64,000 nucleotides of DNA from Dioscorea cayenensis subsp. rotundata (Eukaryota > Streptophyta > Magnoliopsida > Dioscoreales > Dioscoreaceae): the NCBI RefSeq assembly GCF_009730915.1, contig NC_052474.1:1027501-1091500 (forward strand), in the 5' to 3' direction. Positions 36,882 through 48,655 of the stretch are shown piece by piece. Position numbers and translations under genes: made by a program. The notes beneath the pieces were generated by a model, which was given only the letters and a program-made list of their open reading frames with translations, had not been told where the DNA came from and searched no databases. Each line of letters starts with the position of its first letter. Positions within the stretch are counted from its first letter, which is position 1.

Positions 36882-37129
36882 TTTTTTTTTTCGTTTTTTT
36901 TTACAAGAACAAACAGTTTGAAGTCCTGGTAAACTATTAGAACATGCACAAATCTTGGTAGAGCAAGTGGAGATAGGACCCGCACATACATAGGTGCTGG
37001 GTGACCACCCACACATAATCACCGCTCACATCTCCCAGAAATGTGCCCTCAACCGAGAATCGAACTCTCACCACTTGCTGAAGAGTTTTATCGGCGACTC
37101 ATATATCAATAGACCATTTAGTCGTTGGC
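36882..37129 (-). mobile_element. tRNA-derived SINE with 12-bp target duplication
   Basis: Identical 12-bp repeats GATGCTTCTATT flank the element (36870-36881 and 37130-37141). On the minus strand it starts GCCAACGACTAAATGGTCTA, has a Pol III B-box-like GAGTTCGATTCTC (about 37055-37069) and ends in an A-rich tail (T run 36882-36902). At 248 bp it fits a plant SINE. The exact target duplication points to a recent insertion. It lies about 310 bp upstream of ADH-like copy 2. Confidence 0.88.
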
Positions 37130-37360
37130 GATGCTTCTATTGGATAACAGATCAAAGCTTGACTGGCCAATTCAAACATTCAATTGGTCTCCCTTCAACA
37201 TTTGGATTATATTAAAAATATAGATCATAAAACTAGATGCTTGAAGTGATAAATCATGAAAATTTATTGAAGTAAAAATTAAAAAAACAGAAGAAAACAA
37301 AGTACAACAAATCATTTTTTATTTTTATTTTTTATTTTTTTTAGAAAGCAGAGTAGAGTT

Positions 37361-37592
37361 TGTCGGTGCTTACCCAAAGGAGAAAGGACTTTTGAGCTGA
37401 ATCCTGAACACAAGAGAGATGCAAAAATAGCAGCAGAATGAAGCACATGTAATCTAATTGTAATTGAGCAAAAGAATGTATTCAGTAATAAAGAGATACC
37501 AATCTATGCTTGAGAGGGTTGATTCATTCACTGCAACTAATGAGCTGTGCATAAACATACATGACAAGGACAACACCACATTCTCCCCCCCT
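37361..37592 (-). mobile_element. possible LTR plus polypurine tract of a Copia relic
   Basis: On the minus strand AGGGGGGAGAA is followed by TGTGGTGTTGTCC, like a polypurine tract next to the start of a 3' LTR. The segment 37361-37580 reads TGT...ACA. No coding region or target duplication is visible, so this is a fragment at best. Confidence 0.35.
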
Positions 37593-37858
37593 GATCATTC
37601 TATATATCACTTGTGAAGAGGATTAGAGGCTGACTTGACGACGTCAGAGACTCAAGAACTAATCAATCTATGTCAAACAGATCACGTGAATGTGGTTTCA
37701 ACAAAAGGCAGCTTTTTTTTTTGTTTTTTTTAATGATCAGGGAGTTAAAAAAGACATAGGCGTGCACAAAACTCGACGAAGTAAATGGGGAAAAAGTCAG
37801 TGCATATATGGGCACTGGGATTATCCGCACATAACCACTACTCACACTCTCAGAAATG

Positions 37859-38521
37859 TGAAAGGATTTTAAAAATAAAAAAATACTAATATAATAAATA
37901 CCATTTGTAATACAACTAATAAGAGTTTGTTATTTGCAATTTCATTAATTAATAAATGATTGTTTTATTTTATTTGAGAAGACGTCTCATTAATGAAATA
38001 GTGTCTTATTAGTATAGTGGTGTACCTGTTTAATAAAGTGGTGTGTCTAATTAATGAAATAATGTGTCTTTTTATTGATGTGATATATTAAAGTGATGTG
38101 TCTTTTTAAATGACACTCATTATTAAAATGGTGTGTCTCTTTACTAAACACCACTTCATTCCTATAAAAATAATCTCCTACCATCATTCAAGTCAATTAA
38201 ATGAAAAAAAAAACAAATTCTTCACAAGTTCATTTGCTTTGTTCTTTGAGTGCACAAAAGATAGAAGCAAACTTTCACTTTGTAAAAGTCATTATTGTCT
38301 TTGCTTGAGTTTGGAAGTGCAAACCATACTCAAGGATCTTCATCAGATCCCTAATAAAAAAATTCGCTATTCAATCCATTTTCGCATCCAAGGGTTTCAA
38401 ATTAAGTGGAGGCGAATTAAAGCTCTAAAGAAAAAAATGCTTTCTCACGCCGAAGACTTATGCACTATTTTCTTTCTAATCTCTTCCTCTCTATTCCTCA
38501 AAGAACCATCCCCACCAACAA
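37859..38521. mobile_element. LTR-like insertion inside the second SINE
   Basis: About 660 bp interrupt the SINE between matching bases. The 5-bp text AAATG lies directly before (37854-37858) and after it (38522-38526), which fits a retroelement target duplication. The insert starts TG, ends close to CCAACA, and has a TATA-like CTATAAAAATAATC near 38161. It is probably a solo LTR; superfamily not resolved and ends not perfect. Confidence 0.45.
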
Positions 38522-38572
38522 AAATGTGCCTTCACTTATGATTCGAACTCTCACCACTTATGAAGAATTTTA

Positions 38573-38914
38573 GGCTTTGTTTATATTGGCTTATCAAAAA
38601 AGTGTTTTTTTTTTCAATTTAGTAGAAGTGCTTAGATAAAAAAAAATGCTTCTCTAAAGTAAGTTAAGCACTTTTTGTATTTTATGTTTAGTATTAGTTT
38701 TTCTGTAAAAGCAGAAGCTGTAAAATATAAGCTAAAAAATAACTTTTTTCAAAAACTGGTCATGACTATCTTCTAAAAAAAAACTATTTTTCAGTTTTTT
38801 TTACCTTTTGTGCTTTTGCAGAAAAATCAATATAAACAATTTTTTTTAACCCAGAAGTGTTTAATTTATAAAAAAAAAACTCTGGGTTTTTTAAAAGCTA
38901 ATCCAAATAAACCC
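38573..38914. mobile_element. MITE, PIF/Harbinger-like, inserted in the second SINE
   Basis: It is flanked by TTA on both sides (38570-38572, 38915-38917). The ends are inverted: left GGCTTTGTTTATATTGGCTT, right (reverse complement) GGGTTTATTTGGATTAGCTT, both continuing to AAAAAA. At 342 bp with no coding capacity, it shares its end design with the element at 53938. Confidence 0.7.
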
Positions 38915-38957
38915 TTAATAGGGATCCAAACTATTAATAGAGCACTTGGTTGTTCGC

Positions 38958-40145
38958 TTTTGTTTGACACGTTTTAGAAGGTATTAATGTGTGATGAGTC
39001 TGATAGTAAAAAGAGGGTTTGTGATCTTAGATGGTTACATCTCAGAGGCCGCATCATGTGGTTTTGAATCATTATTGTTAAGTTATAAAAATATATATAT
39101 ATATATATATACTGCAAATTTGAATGCTCACTATTGGTAAGTTATAAAAATATATATATATAAAATAAACATGGCTCATGTTTGCAGTTGTACTTGCCAC
39201 CACTAAAAGATTGAAATTCAAATTTACATAAATTATTATTAGAAGAAAAAAAAACACAACATGATAAACAACAATGATGATAAATTAAAAATTCATATTT
39301 ACTCTATGTTTGACGATAAAAAAAAAAAAACTCATAAATGAGTTAGTTTTTTCACGGACATGAGACAGAGGTAGAACAGAATCTAATGTAACCAATAGAT
39401 AAATTAGTGTGGCAACTCTTATCTAAGATAAAAAAATAAAAAAATATAAAAAAATTTGTGTGAGTTTTAATTTGTTTGGCACTTAAAAAATTTATTTTTT
39501 TAAAAAAGTGGTTAAATCGTTATTATTGATAAGAAAGATCATCACAACAGACTCAACCCAAGATCAAAAACAAAAAAACACAAATAAAATAAACAACATA
39601 ACCATTAGCTGTGGTCACAAGAGAACAACAGACAAAATGAAAAAATAATAAAAAATATTTGACAATAGTTGGTTTTGGGGATTCACGGCAAGTTGACCAT
39701 TTCGGTAAACCAGACCCGGTTAACCATTCGCCCGGGCAGCCTTGTTTTTCAATTGGGTCCACTATAAGCATGTCATTATAATTTGATTGAACCTATTGAC
39801 AACTCCAAAATTTGGATTATTATTCAAGTTGTCCATTAAAATTTAAAATTATTAGATTTGGATTATATCCATTGGTCACTAAAATTTGACGTGAAAGTGA
39901 TGCCATATATTTTATTATTTATAACAAAAATATAGAATATATTATTGATAAAAACCAAGAATAAAATTTTATGATGAGAAGTTTTTGTCTCTAAAATAAA
40001 AACTCTTATAATCTCTGCCCAAATAAAGTTTATGGTCATAATTGTTTTTAAAGGAAAAAATTCTAAAAAATTATACAATTATCATCGTTTAATAATTTTT
40101 TTTTTTTAGAAAAGTAGAGTTTTAATATTTTATGTATAACATTTA
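38958..40145. repeat. AT-rich spacer with a LINE 3'-end fragment
   Basis: Near 39490-39560 the minus strand reads TTATCAATAATAACGATTTA then ACCACTTTTTTAAAA, the LINE-tail wording seen elsewhere in the window. A (TA)n run and a local duplication, GGTAAGTTATAAAAATATAT, lie at 39080-39165. No gene. Confidence 0.4.
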
Positions 40146-42341
40146 AGGGGCGTTTGGATCACGGATTGAGGGCTTGGGAATGGGAATCTTATTCCCAAGC
40201 CCTTGTTTGGTAACCAGGAGAGGCATAGGTTGCCTCCATGCATGGGAAGAAGATTACTCCTGCGAGAGCGATCTTATTCCACCCAAAAACGGGAGGAGAA
40301 GTATGCCTTGAGTTATGAAAGTACTAATTTACCCTTAGCATATATAAAGCCTCTTTTCTCACTTTCACGCTTTTTTCTTTCCCATTCTCCCAGCACCGAA
40401 CCCTACTCCACACAACCCCTGTCTAATCCCGGTTTTTGCTATCTCGCACCCTCCCACGTCATCCACGAGGTACTTTTTCCTTCCTTCATTTCAAGCTTCT
40501 TTGATTTCATTTTTATCATAGTCAATGGATTTTGTGATTGATAATGGCTAGCATAGCGCATCACTGGGAGGCTTGGGGGCATTGTCAATCGACTCGGATC
40601 TCGCTCGGTCCTATTGTCGCACAATCTCTTTTCCGAGCACAAGGTATAGATCTAGTATTATATCAAATTTTTTTATTATTTATCTATGCGTATGTCTCGT
40701 GAGGATCTTGTGATTGTGTATTATAATTAAAAAAATTCTGTTTTTGAAATCTGTTTGTTTATTGAAGATAAGGTTCACACGGTTTTGCTTTTGATGGTTT
40801 GGATCTAGTGTAGAAAGTTTCCATAGTATTTGAAATTAAATGGGTCTTCAACATTTGATTCTTTGGTTATATAATTGATGAAAATGTTGGTTTTTATTCT
40901 TATAACATTTTACTTGAATTTTATATATTGGGAATTTAAGAGTGATGAGTATGATATTATGAATTAGCTTTAACAAGGTGTACAAGATTCTCATACTAGC
41001 ATACGAAAACTTTTCTTTTTATGGCTAGGATTATTAGCATAGTACTAGTGGATAATTTAGTATATAATGGGGCAGTGTTGGTAACCCTTGAAGTATGGAT
41101 GAGAGAAAACCCTAACCAGTGTGTCAGACTGACGTGATAACCGAGACACCAATTGATATGATATTTTTTTAACAAATTATTATTTTTTTATCTTAAGTGT
41201 TAATAATACAAAATAAATAAATCAAATCTTAGTACAAGTACTATTAGATTTAAAAAAGTTAAAACCTTTAGGTTTAAAATTCTCAACCATAATTGAAAAG
41301 GATAATGGATAAATAAAGAATATAAATTGTATAATTTTGTGTTGACTTAAATGACCAGTTTAGGATGATATTTATTTTTAAAATTATCACATATTCATGT
41401 ATTAACAATAATCTTAATTAATTGACATATTTTAAAGGATCTTCTTTAAAAAAAATTATTAAAATTATTTTAAAATTTTAAATATATATATTATCCTTAT
41501 AAAAATCCAACTTACAACTAATTAGATAACTCCATAAATTTTAATTTATTAATTTTGATTTAATTAATACCATTATCATGTTTTTAGATTTTTTTTGTTT
41601 GGTGCAAACTACATAATAAATATGATATTAAGTCCCTATATCTTTTTAATAGTTAAAACAAAGATATGCTTAATTAAATATATTAAATTATAATAATTTA
41701 AAATAGATATACTACTTAAAATAAGTAGTATTAATAAATTCTTTCATAAATAAAAATTTTCTTTTTTTTTAATATATTTATTTCAAATATTATTAATGTA
41801 AATAATATTACAATAATGAAAATTAATACGAATAAATAAAATTAAATATTAAATTAAATATTTATTAATAATTTAACTAATATAATTACATATTTATATA
41901 TTTAGCTTTACTTATTACATAATTTAATTAAATTATTTGGGAAATTAAAATTATAATCAATAAATGAAATTAACTTAATTAAACATATTTAATGATATTA
42001 ACTAATTTAATAAATATATAATAGTTAAATAAATAGTTAAGATTAATTATATAATTATAATATATTGAAATATATATATATTTATATTATAAATATTTAA
42101 TAATAAATAATGTTAAATATTTATCATGAAACATAATCCGTTATTTTATATAATATTTTAGTATTTAACTACAAGGGTATTGATGTAATTTTACTACATC
42201 CCACCTTTTTACTTTTTCTATTCTCAATCCTTATTCCCTCAATCCAAACACATTATTCTCATTCCCCTTATTCTCATTCACATTTCTCCCTTTTTTCTAT
42301 TCCCCCTAATTTCATTTCTATTCCGCAATCCAAACGGCCCC
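40146..42341. mobile_element. 2.2-kb non-autonomous PIF/Harbinger-like element
   Basis: The left end (A)GGGGCGTTTGGATCACGG and right end (reverse complement) GGGGCCGTTTGGATTGCGG are inverted, with TTA on both sides (40143-40145, 42342-42344). Subterminal text also pairs: AATGGGAATCTTATTCCCAA on the left against GGAATAGAAATGAAATTAGG on the right. The inner 41.1-42.2 kb is extremely AT-rich. A stretch at 40200-40640 is less AT-rich and CT-rich like a plant leader or promoter, but no transposase or host exon was recognised in it. Confidence 0.6.
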
Positions 42342-42589
42342 TTAATTAAGAGTTTATTTTGAAGCCATTAATGTGTAATTACTAGGCTACTCAACAAGCA
42401 CAGATTTAATAAATGATTGATTATTTTATAATTTATAAAATATATTCTTTAAGATACCAAACTTGATATTTACATTTATAGGTTTTTGTTATTTACATTT
42501 ATAGGTTTTTGTTATTGAGAGCATGTTTATTTGTTAAATTTTAAAATTATGATTGAAATTTACTTTGTTTCTTGATTTTTATTTTTATA

Positions 42590-43150
42590 ATTAATTTTTT
42601 TTATTAAAATAGATAAATCATAATTTATTCAAGCTGCAACGGGACAAGTACAAAATAACCGAGATTTTATAATTAATTTCTATAAATAATTTTAATTTTT
42701 TTTTAAAGCTCCACGATTTGACAACTCAACATAAACAACAAAAATAGAAAATTTGGTGCATTATATGTCCATCAGTGATCACATGTTTTTTCCTAATCGC
42801 CATATTATCTCGTATTATTTTATATTTTTTTCTTATCTATTTTTTTAAATAATTTTTTTTTACTTTACTCAATTATAATAAAAGAATTTAAAATTTTCTT
42901 TTTTACAAATAAGAAACAAGAGGAACTATTTAAAAAAACCCGGGGGCATGCACATGTATGAACTCTCACCTTATATAGATTTTAGGATTCATTTTGAGTT
43001 TTTTCTAAATAAATGTCTTACACAAAAAAAAAACTCAGTTTGAATAATGCGTGAAGCGATTAAATTTTAATAAAATTTTAAAAATTTAAATTTATTTATT
43101 TAAAAAAAATAGATAAACAACTTATTCATTCAAAATAAAACCCTATTTAT
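42590..43150 (-). repeat. two LINE 3'-end fragments
   Basis: Near 42600-42665 and 43105-43150 the minus strand carries (A/T)TGATTTATCTATTTTAAT-like or TTGTTTATCTATTTTTTTTA text next to an A-rich tail. This is the same family as those near 2400, 15985 and 39500. No LINE coding sequence survives. The rest of 42345-43718 is AT-rich and then the leader of the next gene; a leader intron probably runs from a GTATGA near 43443 to TTTTCAG at 43707. Confidence 0.35.
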
Positions 43151-43718
43151 CACCATAATAATAATATCAAAAAGAAAATAGAAAAGATAATAAAATAATT
43201 AAACATATATAAAGAAAGAATCTTTACTTAATATAAAATAATTAATATCATATCTTAAAATTTAAAATTCCAATTAATCTCATTCAAACCACAATCTCGT
43301 AAGACTCGCCCGAGCCTCCATTTGTTCTCCTTTTTCACCCTTCCCTTTTCTTTACTCACTTGGTTTACTTTTCACCCCCAAATAATTTTTCTCCTGTTTT
43401 TCCCTCAACTCAACTTTCTGCTCATCATCAAGTTAACATTTGGTATGATTCATTCTTCTCTTTAGTTTTCTGTTAAATTTTCATTCTAAGATACAATTTA
43501 TATATTTTTTTTTAATTTTCAAATAATGGTGATCTCTAATTAAAGACTTTCAGGTGAACCAATTTGTCATGTGAACAGTTAAAAATTTGTATGATTTGAT
43601 TTTGGAAATTGTTTCATACTACTTCCAAATTGAAAACTTTGTTACTAAAATTCAGGAACTTCTCAAATTAATTTGTTGAAGTTTGTTATGAAGTTGATGT
43701 TTTCAGGATCTTGGAGGA

Positions 43719-44387
43719 ATGACAGAGGGAGATGATAATAGTAATTGTGATTTATTGAAGGTTATTTCTCTAATTTGACTGTGTATGCATTATTTCATTT
43801 GGAAAAAATAATTTTAAAAAAGGAAAAAAAAAAAAGTTTATTGTACAATGTGGCAGGGAATTCATAGTGTGACAACAATTGAAAGCAGTTCAGAAATGGC
43901 TAGTGTTTTGGTGAGATGCTCTTCAAATGATACTGATGAAATAATGGCACGGCGACTTAAGAACAGAGAACGGCAACGCCGTTATCGAGCTCGAAAAAGA
44001 CTAGAAGAAGATATGAAGAGGTCTTATATGGTGCAACAATGCGATTGGTTGCCAAATGAAAAACAGCAACAACAGCAGCAGCAACAGTTATGTGGTACTT
44101 CTACTGAATTTGGAAATCAACAAGTATCTCGATCAAATGCAACTGTTAATTCCTCATCGGACCGTGTTCATTGTAGTCGGAAGTGGAAGAAGGATGCAAG
44201 ACAAGCACATTTGTTCAGAAATCAAGAGAATTTGCCAAACAAGTTAGTGCATTCTGTGAAGGCAACGCTTGAATCTGAATTCACTGTCAAGACTAACCAA
44301 ACTAGTTCAACTCGTCGGAGAGATTGGAAAGCTGAAGCAAGAAGTAAGAGTAAAACGGAAATCGGAAAGAGTGAATATAGTTTGTAG
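43719..44387 (+). CDS. plant protein with a bZIP-like basic region, no zipper
   Basis: Two exons, 43719-43760 and 43857-44387, join in phase to 190 residues. The first exon gives MTEGDDNSNCDLLK, and the second begins after GTGGCAG. Residues about 45-66 read ARRLKNRERQRRYRARKRLE. This contains N-x7-R (N50, R58) as in bZIP DNA-binding regions, but no leucine heptads follow. A glutamine run encoded by CAG/CAA repeats comes next, then a serine-rich, basic tail (RRDWKAEARSKSKTE). Basic composition suggests a nuclear protein. I recall unnamed plant homologues with this basic block but no function. DNA binding is inference. Confidence 0.7.
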
Positions 44388-45768
44388 AATTAACTTTCAG
44401 TGTCTTTTGGAATGAAAAACACATGTTATGTTGCTTTCTGTAGTGTGTCTTAGACTGATGACTGTTATAATTTTGGGCATGAATTTACAATATGAAGTAG
44501 ACTTATAGTATCAGTATTCTGCATTTGTTTCAGTTATAATCTGAATGTTACTTTTGTTAATAGCTTTGATATTTATTCCTTAAACTGAAACAATAAACAA
44601 TGACTAGGTATTGTGATTTAGCTTTCCTTTTCATTCACTCTTTCTTTCTTTTTTTACCAAATCCATTGAAAAGTATACAAATGATACTTCTTTTGCTTGG
44701 TCTATTATGAGGTCTTATATCACAATATGCACATTCTGGGGGTCTAAATGAAAAAAGCTCTTCTTCTATATAAAACTCATTTCAAAGAACAAAATTTGGG
44801 GTGGCTATGCTGTTGACTGGAGAAGACTTAGAAAGGTAAACTTTTCTTTTTATTATTATTTTTTTTGTGTGGTTTCCTATCAATTGGTTCTATGCAACAG
44901 AGCAATTGAATTTGAATTTGTTGATTGCTTTCCACTTTTCAGATTCGTAGCTTTGTTGTTCTTCAGTTTTTACTCAGAATTTAGGGTTCATGCTCTTTGC
45001 TTTTTAATTCATGATTTCATTTTCATTGAGATGCATTAAATGTCTAAATTTCATGGTGAGCTGTAGTTCTTTGGTACCATATATCAGATCACATGTTTAT
45101 TGCCTCTTTGAAGGGAGATTTTTTGTTTGTTCTTGGCACTCTGTGTGATGTTTATGAAAAAAACCCCAAAAAACCTTTTGTATATGAATTTTGAGTCCAG
45201 GAAAGGTATATGTATACATGGATAATAAAAATAACAATACACTGCATTAGCTCCTAAATTGATACATCAATTCCATGATTTTAGATTGTCAAGGATTCAA
45301 TTGGCTGTCATGATTTGGCTATTATGATTTTCCTGATCCCGTGCCATGTTTATCTTTTTGACAGAGTTTGTTTCTTTGTTTGATTTTGCTTCCTTATCAG
45401 TTTAGGGCTTTTAAAGTTCAGGGTCATCACTGAATCTGCCATACCTGATAAAGTAGGGTAAAATTGAAGCTTGATAGAATTTTGTTGATCTTAGTTTTAG
45501 AACTGTTAGCAAAATAAAGATCATTGATTACAACAAATTAGCTTATGTGGAACATGATCATCTATTGCTCAGTTTTTGGGTTTTTATTGAGTTATGGTGG
45601 GAAAGAAGAGGCAACTGAGAAAGGAGGAGTACGTGTTTTATTGATACTTTTATTTGTGTTGTTCTTTGATAAAGACAATGAAAAGGGGAAGTAGGTATCC
45701 TTTCGGTGCTGGAAATTTGATTTACAAAATAGAATCACTATTTGATGTTGAGTTTTTGCAGTTTCAGA
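44388..45768. other. spacer and probable 5' UTR of the F-box gene
   Basis: No protein is recognised. A donor-like GAAAG|GTAAAC near 44834 and an acceptor GTTTTTGCAG at about 45761 suggest the F-box transcript has a long leader intron. T-rich tracts are common. Confidence 0.4.
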
Positions 45769-47123
45769 ATGAAGAAGGATAACAATCAATGCAGGAAAAT
45801 GAGCAAGGAGCCTCCACAAGAATTGTTGATTGAAATTCTTGCTAGACTGCCTACAAAGTCGGCCATCAGATTCAGTTCTGTATCCAAGTTGTGGCTTAGC
45901 ATTATAAAGGACTCGGCTTTCCAAGACCTCCACTCTAAGCATTCGAGGCAAAGTCTCAGAACCAATAGTTTGATTCTCATGCGTGGAAAAAAATTGGGGA
46001 GAAAAAGCAAAAATCAGCTTGAACCTGTTGTCTATCCAGAGGCCTATCTTGTCGAATGCAATGTCACATTTCATTGCTGATCATGAATACTATTGTGTTG
46101 GCACCTGCAATGGTTTGCTTTTGTTTTGCTCGGACAAATCACAGGAACCGTTATTTCTATGCAATCCAGTAACCGGAGAACATATAACTCTTCCAAGAGC
46201 TCATTGCTCATTCCGAGCTCAGTATCGACATTATTATTGCTCATTTGCGTTTGGTTTCTGTCCTTACACAGAGAAATATAAAAATCATTGAGATTCTTTC
46301 ACCTCGGCTTGAGCTATTATCAAGTTATGGAACGATGATGGTTTATACTGTTGGCAGTGGGAAAGCATGGAGAAAGATCAAAGGTTTTCAACATTCTCTA
46401 CATTCAGACTCTGTATATATCGATGGCAAGTTATATTGGCAAATCAATTGCAAGAGAGAAGATGGAGAGACTGGTATAGTATGTTTTGATGTAACAAAAG
46501 AGACAGTGACAAGGATGGAATATCCATGGAGCCGTGTTTACAGACGTGGTTTTGAGAATTTTTCTGAGACCATTTTGGAATTGGATGGACATTTGACAGC
46601 GGCTTCATGTCATCCAGGTGCCAATCATATCACGCTGTGGATGCTCAAGGACTTCGATAAGCAGCAATGGGAAAAAGGATATTCTTTTTCTTTGCCGGTA
46701 CTTCAGAATTTGGATGGGAAAATCAATAGACTTGTTAGTTTATGCGAGTGTGACGGAGTGCTGCTCACCTGGCTTTTAGATGGTCTGGCTGTTTATGATT
46801 CAAAGAGAGGAACAATGAAATGGTATCGAGGGATATGCGATCTCCTTGTTGAGATGAACTGGAACTTGTGCAAAGGTTACAGGCCTAGCTTTGAGTCTCC
46901 AAAAAGACTTATCAGTGGCAGTGGAAAATGCAGCAAGAGTATGTTATCTACAAATGAAGATACTTCGAGTAATGATTTATGGCGTTTATTTTGGAATAAA
47001 ACCTGGCAAGCCCCTGGTGAATTGTTTGAGAAAGAAGGGTGCTTAAGAAAGAGCCGCGGAGAAGAGTTTCGATCGAAGCTTACTTATACATTGTGTTCTC
47101 GCACTTTTGATTTCTTCCGTTGA
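45769..47123 (+). CDS. F-box protein, two frame breaks
   Basis: The F-box is near the start: SKEPPQELLIEILARLPTKS, then FSSVSKLWLSIIKDSAF. Further on are GTCNGLLLFC, LFLCNPVTGEHITLP and FAFGFCPYTEKYK, the signature words of plant F-box associated domains, then SYGTMMVYTVGSGKAWRKI and SVYIDGKLYWQINCK. Such proteins recruit substrates to SCF ubiquitin ligases via SKP1. Discounting two extra bases the protein would have 450 residues, a normal length. The frame moves by one after the A run at 45987-45993 and again after the A run at 46280-46284. The protein words continue without loss across both points. Either the copy is decaying, as F-box genes often do, or these are assembly insertions. The start at 45769 follows a good acceptor. 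Confidence 0.75.
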
Positions 47124-47396
47124 ATCTTTGCGTTGTTTTTATCGGCCCAAATATTTATAATATATTTAGTATCATTTTGTGTTGTGGATTACTAGTTAAG
47201 GGTGTTTTGTATGTTGGGTAATATTACTAGTTTGTGCACAAAACATCTGCATAAATCAGGAAATGTATTTAAATAAAAAGCAAGTAGTTTTATGTATTAT
47301 AACTCATTTACTTTTTGTTCTCTTGTTATTACTCAGATATTTAGAAGGGTGGATGGGTTGATAGACTCAGGTCTGATATGATATGATGCTGTTATT

Positions 47397-47580
47397 GCAT
47401 ATAATAATAAATATTCATTTCAATTCAAGTGCATCATTCTCAGGAGCTACAATGATGTTCTGTTTACTGATTGATAAAAATAACAACAATATCATGCATT
47501 GCCTATGTACATTAGTGGAGACTGCTTGAGAACAGAACAAAGTTTCTACTTTTGCAACAACATCAGAATGGAACAGGCAG
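47397..47580. repeat. duplicated copy of the MYC2-like gene's 3' flank
   Basis: The text GTGCATCATTCTCAGGAGCT, then CTGTTTACTGATTGAT, then GCATTG/GCATTGG, then CTATGTACATT and TGAGAACAGAA, matches 48880-49085 in the same order and orientation. The latter lies directly after the stop of the MYC2-like gene. The copy contains no coding part of that gene. Confidence 0.75.
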
Positions 47581-47883
47581 GGTTCAAAGTTGTGCCTTCC
47601 AAAATTCAGACAAATAGGAACAAGGTTCGACCCAAATCTAAGAAGGCAAGATCGGTGCACTTTGGAATGGAGTGAGACCACTCCTTACAAACCAAGAATT
47701 GATCCAACCTTACCCATGTATGGTCCGATCAACCATTGGTCCTAACGCAAGAGGCCATATAAAATTTCTGCCAATGAGTTGTAGAGACTGACTAACAATC
47801 TTTGTTACACATTAGCAAATATATTAACATGGTTTCTCAATTGTGCTCAGTGTATCTGTAACATATCTAATCAATTTCTCTTG

Positions 47884-48250
47884 TTACATTGCCGTTCATT
47901 TCCGGGGAAGTGGGCAAAAGTGGGGAAGTGGGGAAGTGTCACTTTTCTGAAGTGGGGGAAGTGATATCACTTCCAGTAGTTCTAGTATTTATTTATCAGA
48001 AAGTGAAAAAAAACCCAGAGAATTTAGGTGTTGGGTGAAATTCTATGAGTTCAAAAATGACTTTGGAAGTAAAAAAGAAAGTGAGTTTTTATAGATTGGT
48101 TCGACTCCTTTTACTCGATTCTCGAAGTGGATTTAGTTGAAAAATTCACTCGACTCTGCTCCCCACTTCAAATATGAATGAGCTTTTTAGAAATGGAGGA
48201 AGTCGACCACTTCCCCACTTTCGTCCGGTTCCTCCAAAATGAACACACTA
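47884..48250. mobile_element. MITE of a GTTCATTT family
   Basis: Left CATTGCCGTTCATTTCCGG and right (reverse complement) CATTAGTGTGTTCATTTTGG are inverted, and the inverted text extends outward to TTGTTACATT. Both arms contain GGGGAAGTGG / CCACTTCCCC. A related, more diverged copy lies at about 57190-57540, sharing GTTGG(A/G)TGAAATTCTA-like text. Class not certain. Confidence 0.5.
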
Positions 48251-48429
48251 ATGTAACAAGCAGTCCCTCTTGGTAAGTCTGATGTTTGTTGTCTCATGCC
48301 TGTGAGCAAATATATTTTGTGAGATGCCATTTTTTTTTAAAAAAAAAAATATATATTTTGGCAGTTCCGCATGTGTATTATGCTCATCTGGCTGGACTCC
48401 CTGCATGCTTTATTATCCCTTTATATTCA

Positions 48430-48655
48430 TGTTTCGGTCTCACAGTTTAATTACCTACAAAAACAAAAGTTGCCTGCAATTTTGTAGAAATGATCAACTG
48501 AAAGTGGACTTTTCTTTGTTTCATTTTCAGTACTCATGTTTCGCTAGCATAGTTTAATTACTGAAGAAAATGAGGTTGCTGTGGAGACTTGTAATTTTGA
48601 GATTTTGCAGTTCTTGCAATGTTGTAGAAATGATCGATTAAAAGTGAACCTCATT
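48430..48655. repeat. imperfect tandem duplication downstream of the MYC2-like gene
   Basis: Unit 1 (about 48430-48520) and unit 2 (about 48537-48655) share TGTTTCG, AGTTTAATTAC, TTGTAGAAATGATC and AAAAGTGA/GAAAGTGGA in order. Unit 2 has about 25 extra bases. Confidence 0.5.

Larger units (their letters stand above)
37713..38957 (-). mobile_element. second SINE copy of the same family, split by two insertions
   Basis: Three pieces align in order with the SINE at 36882-37129. Piece 37713-37858 is the tail and body, with CACATAACCACTACTCACAC against CACATAATCACCGCTCACAT. Piece 38522-38572 holds the B box, TTCGAACTCTCACCACTT. Piece 38918-38957 is the head, TTAATAGAGCACTTGGTTGT against TCAATAGACCATTTAGTCGT. 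Between them lie an LTR-like insert and a MITE. No clear target duplication is left, so it is older than the first copy. Confidence 0.7.

Noticed and set aside
45592-46074. 160-codon frame on the minus strand opposite the F-box start
   Set aside because: It overlaps the well-supported F-box reading on the plus strand and has no recognisable content.
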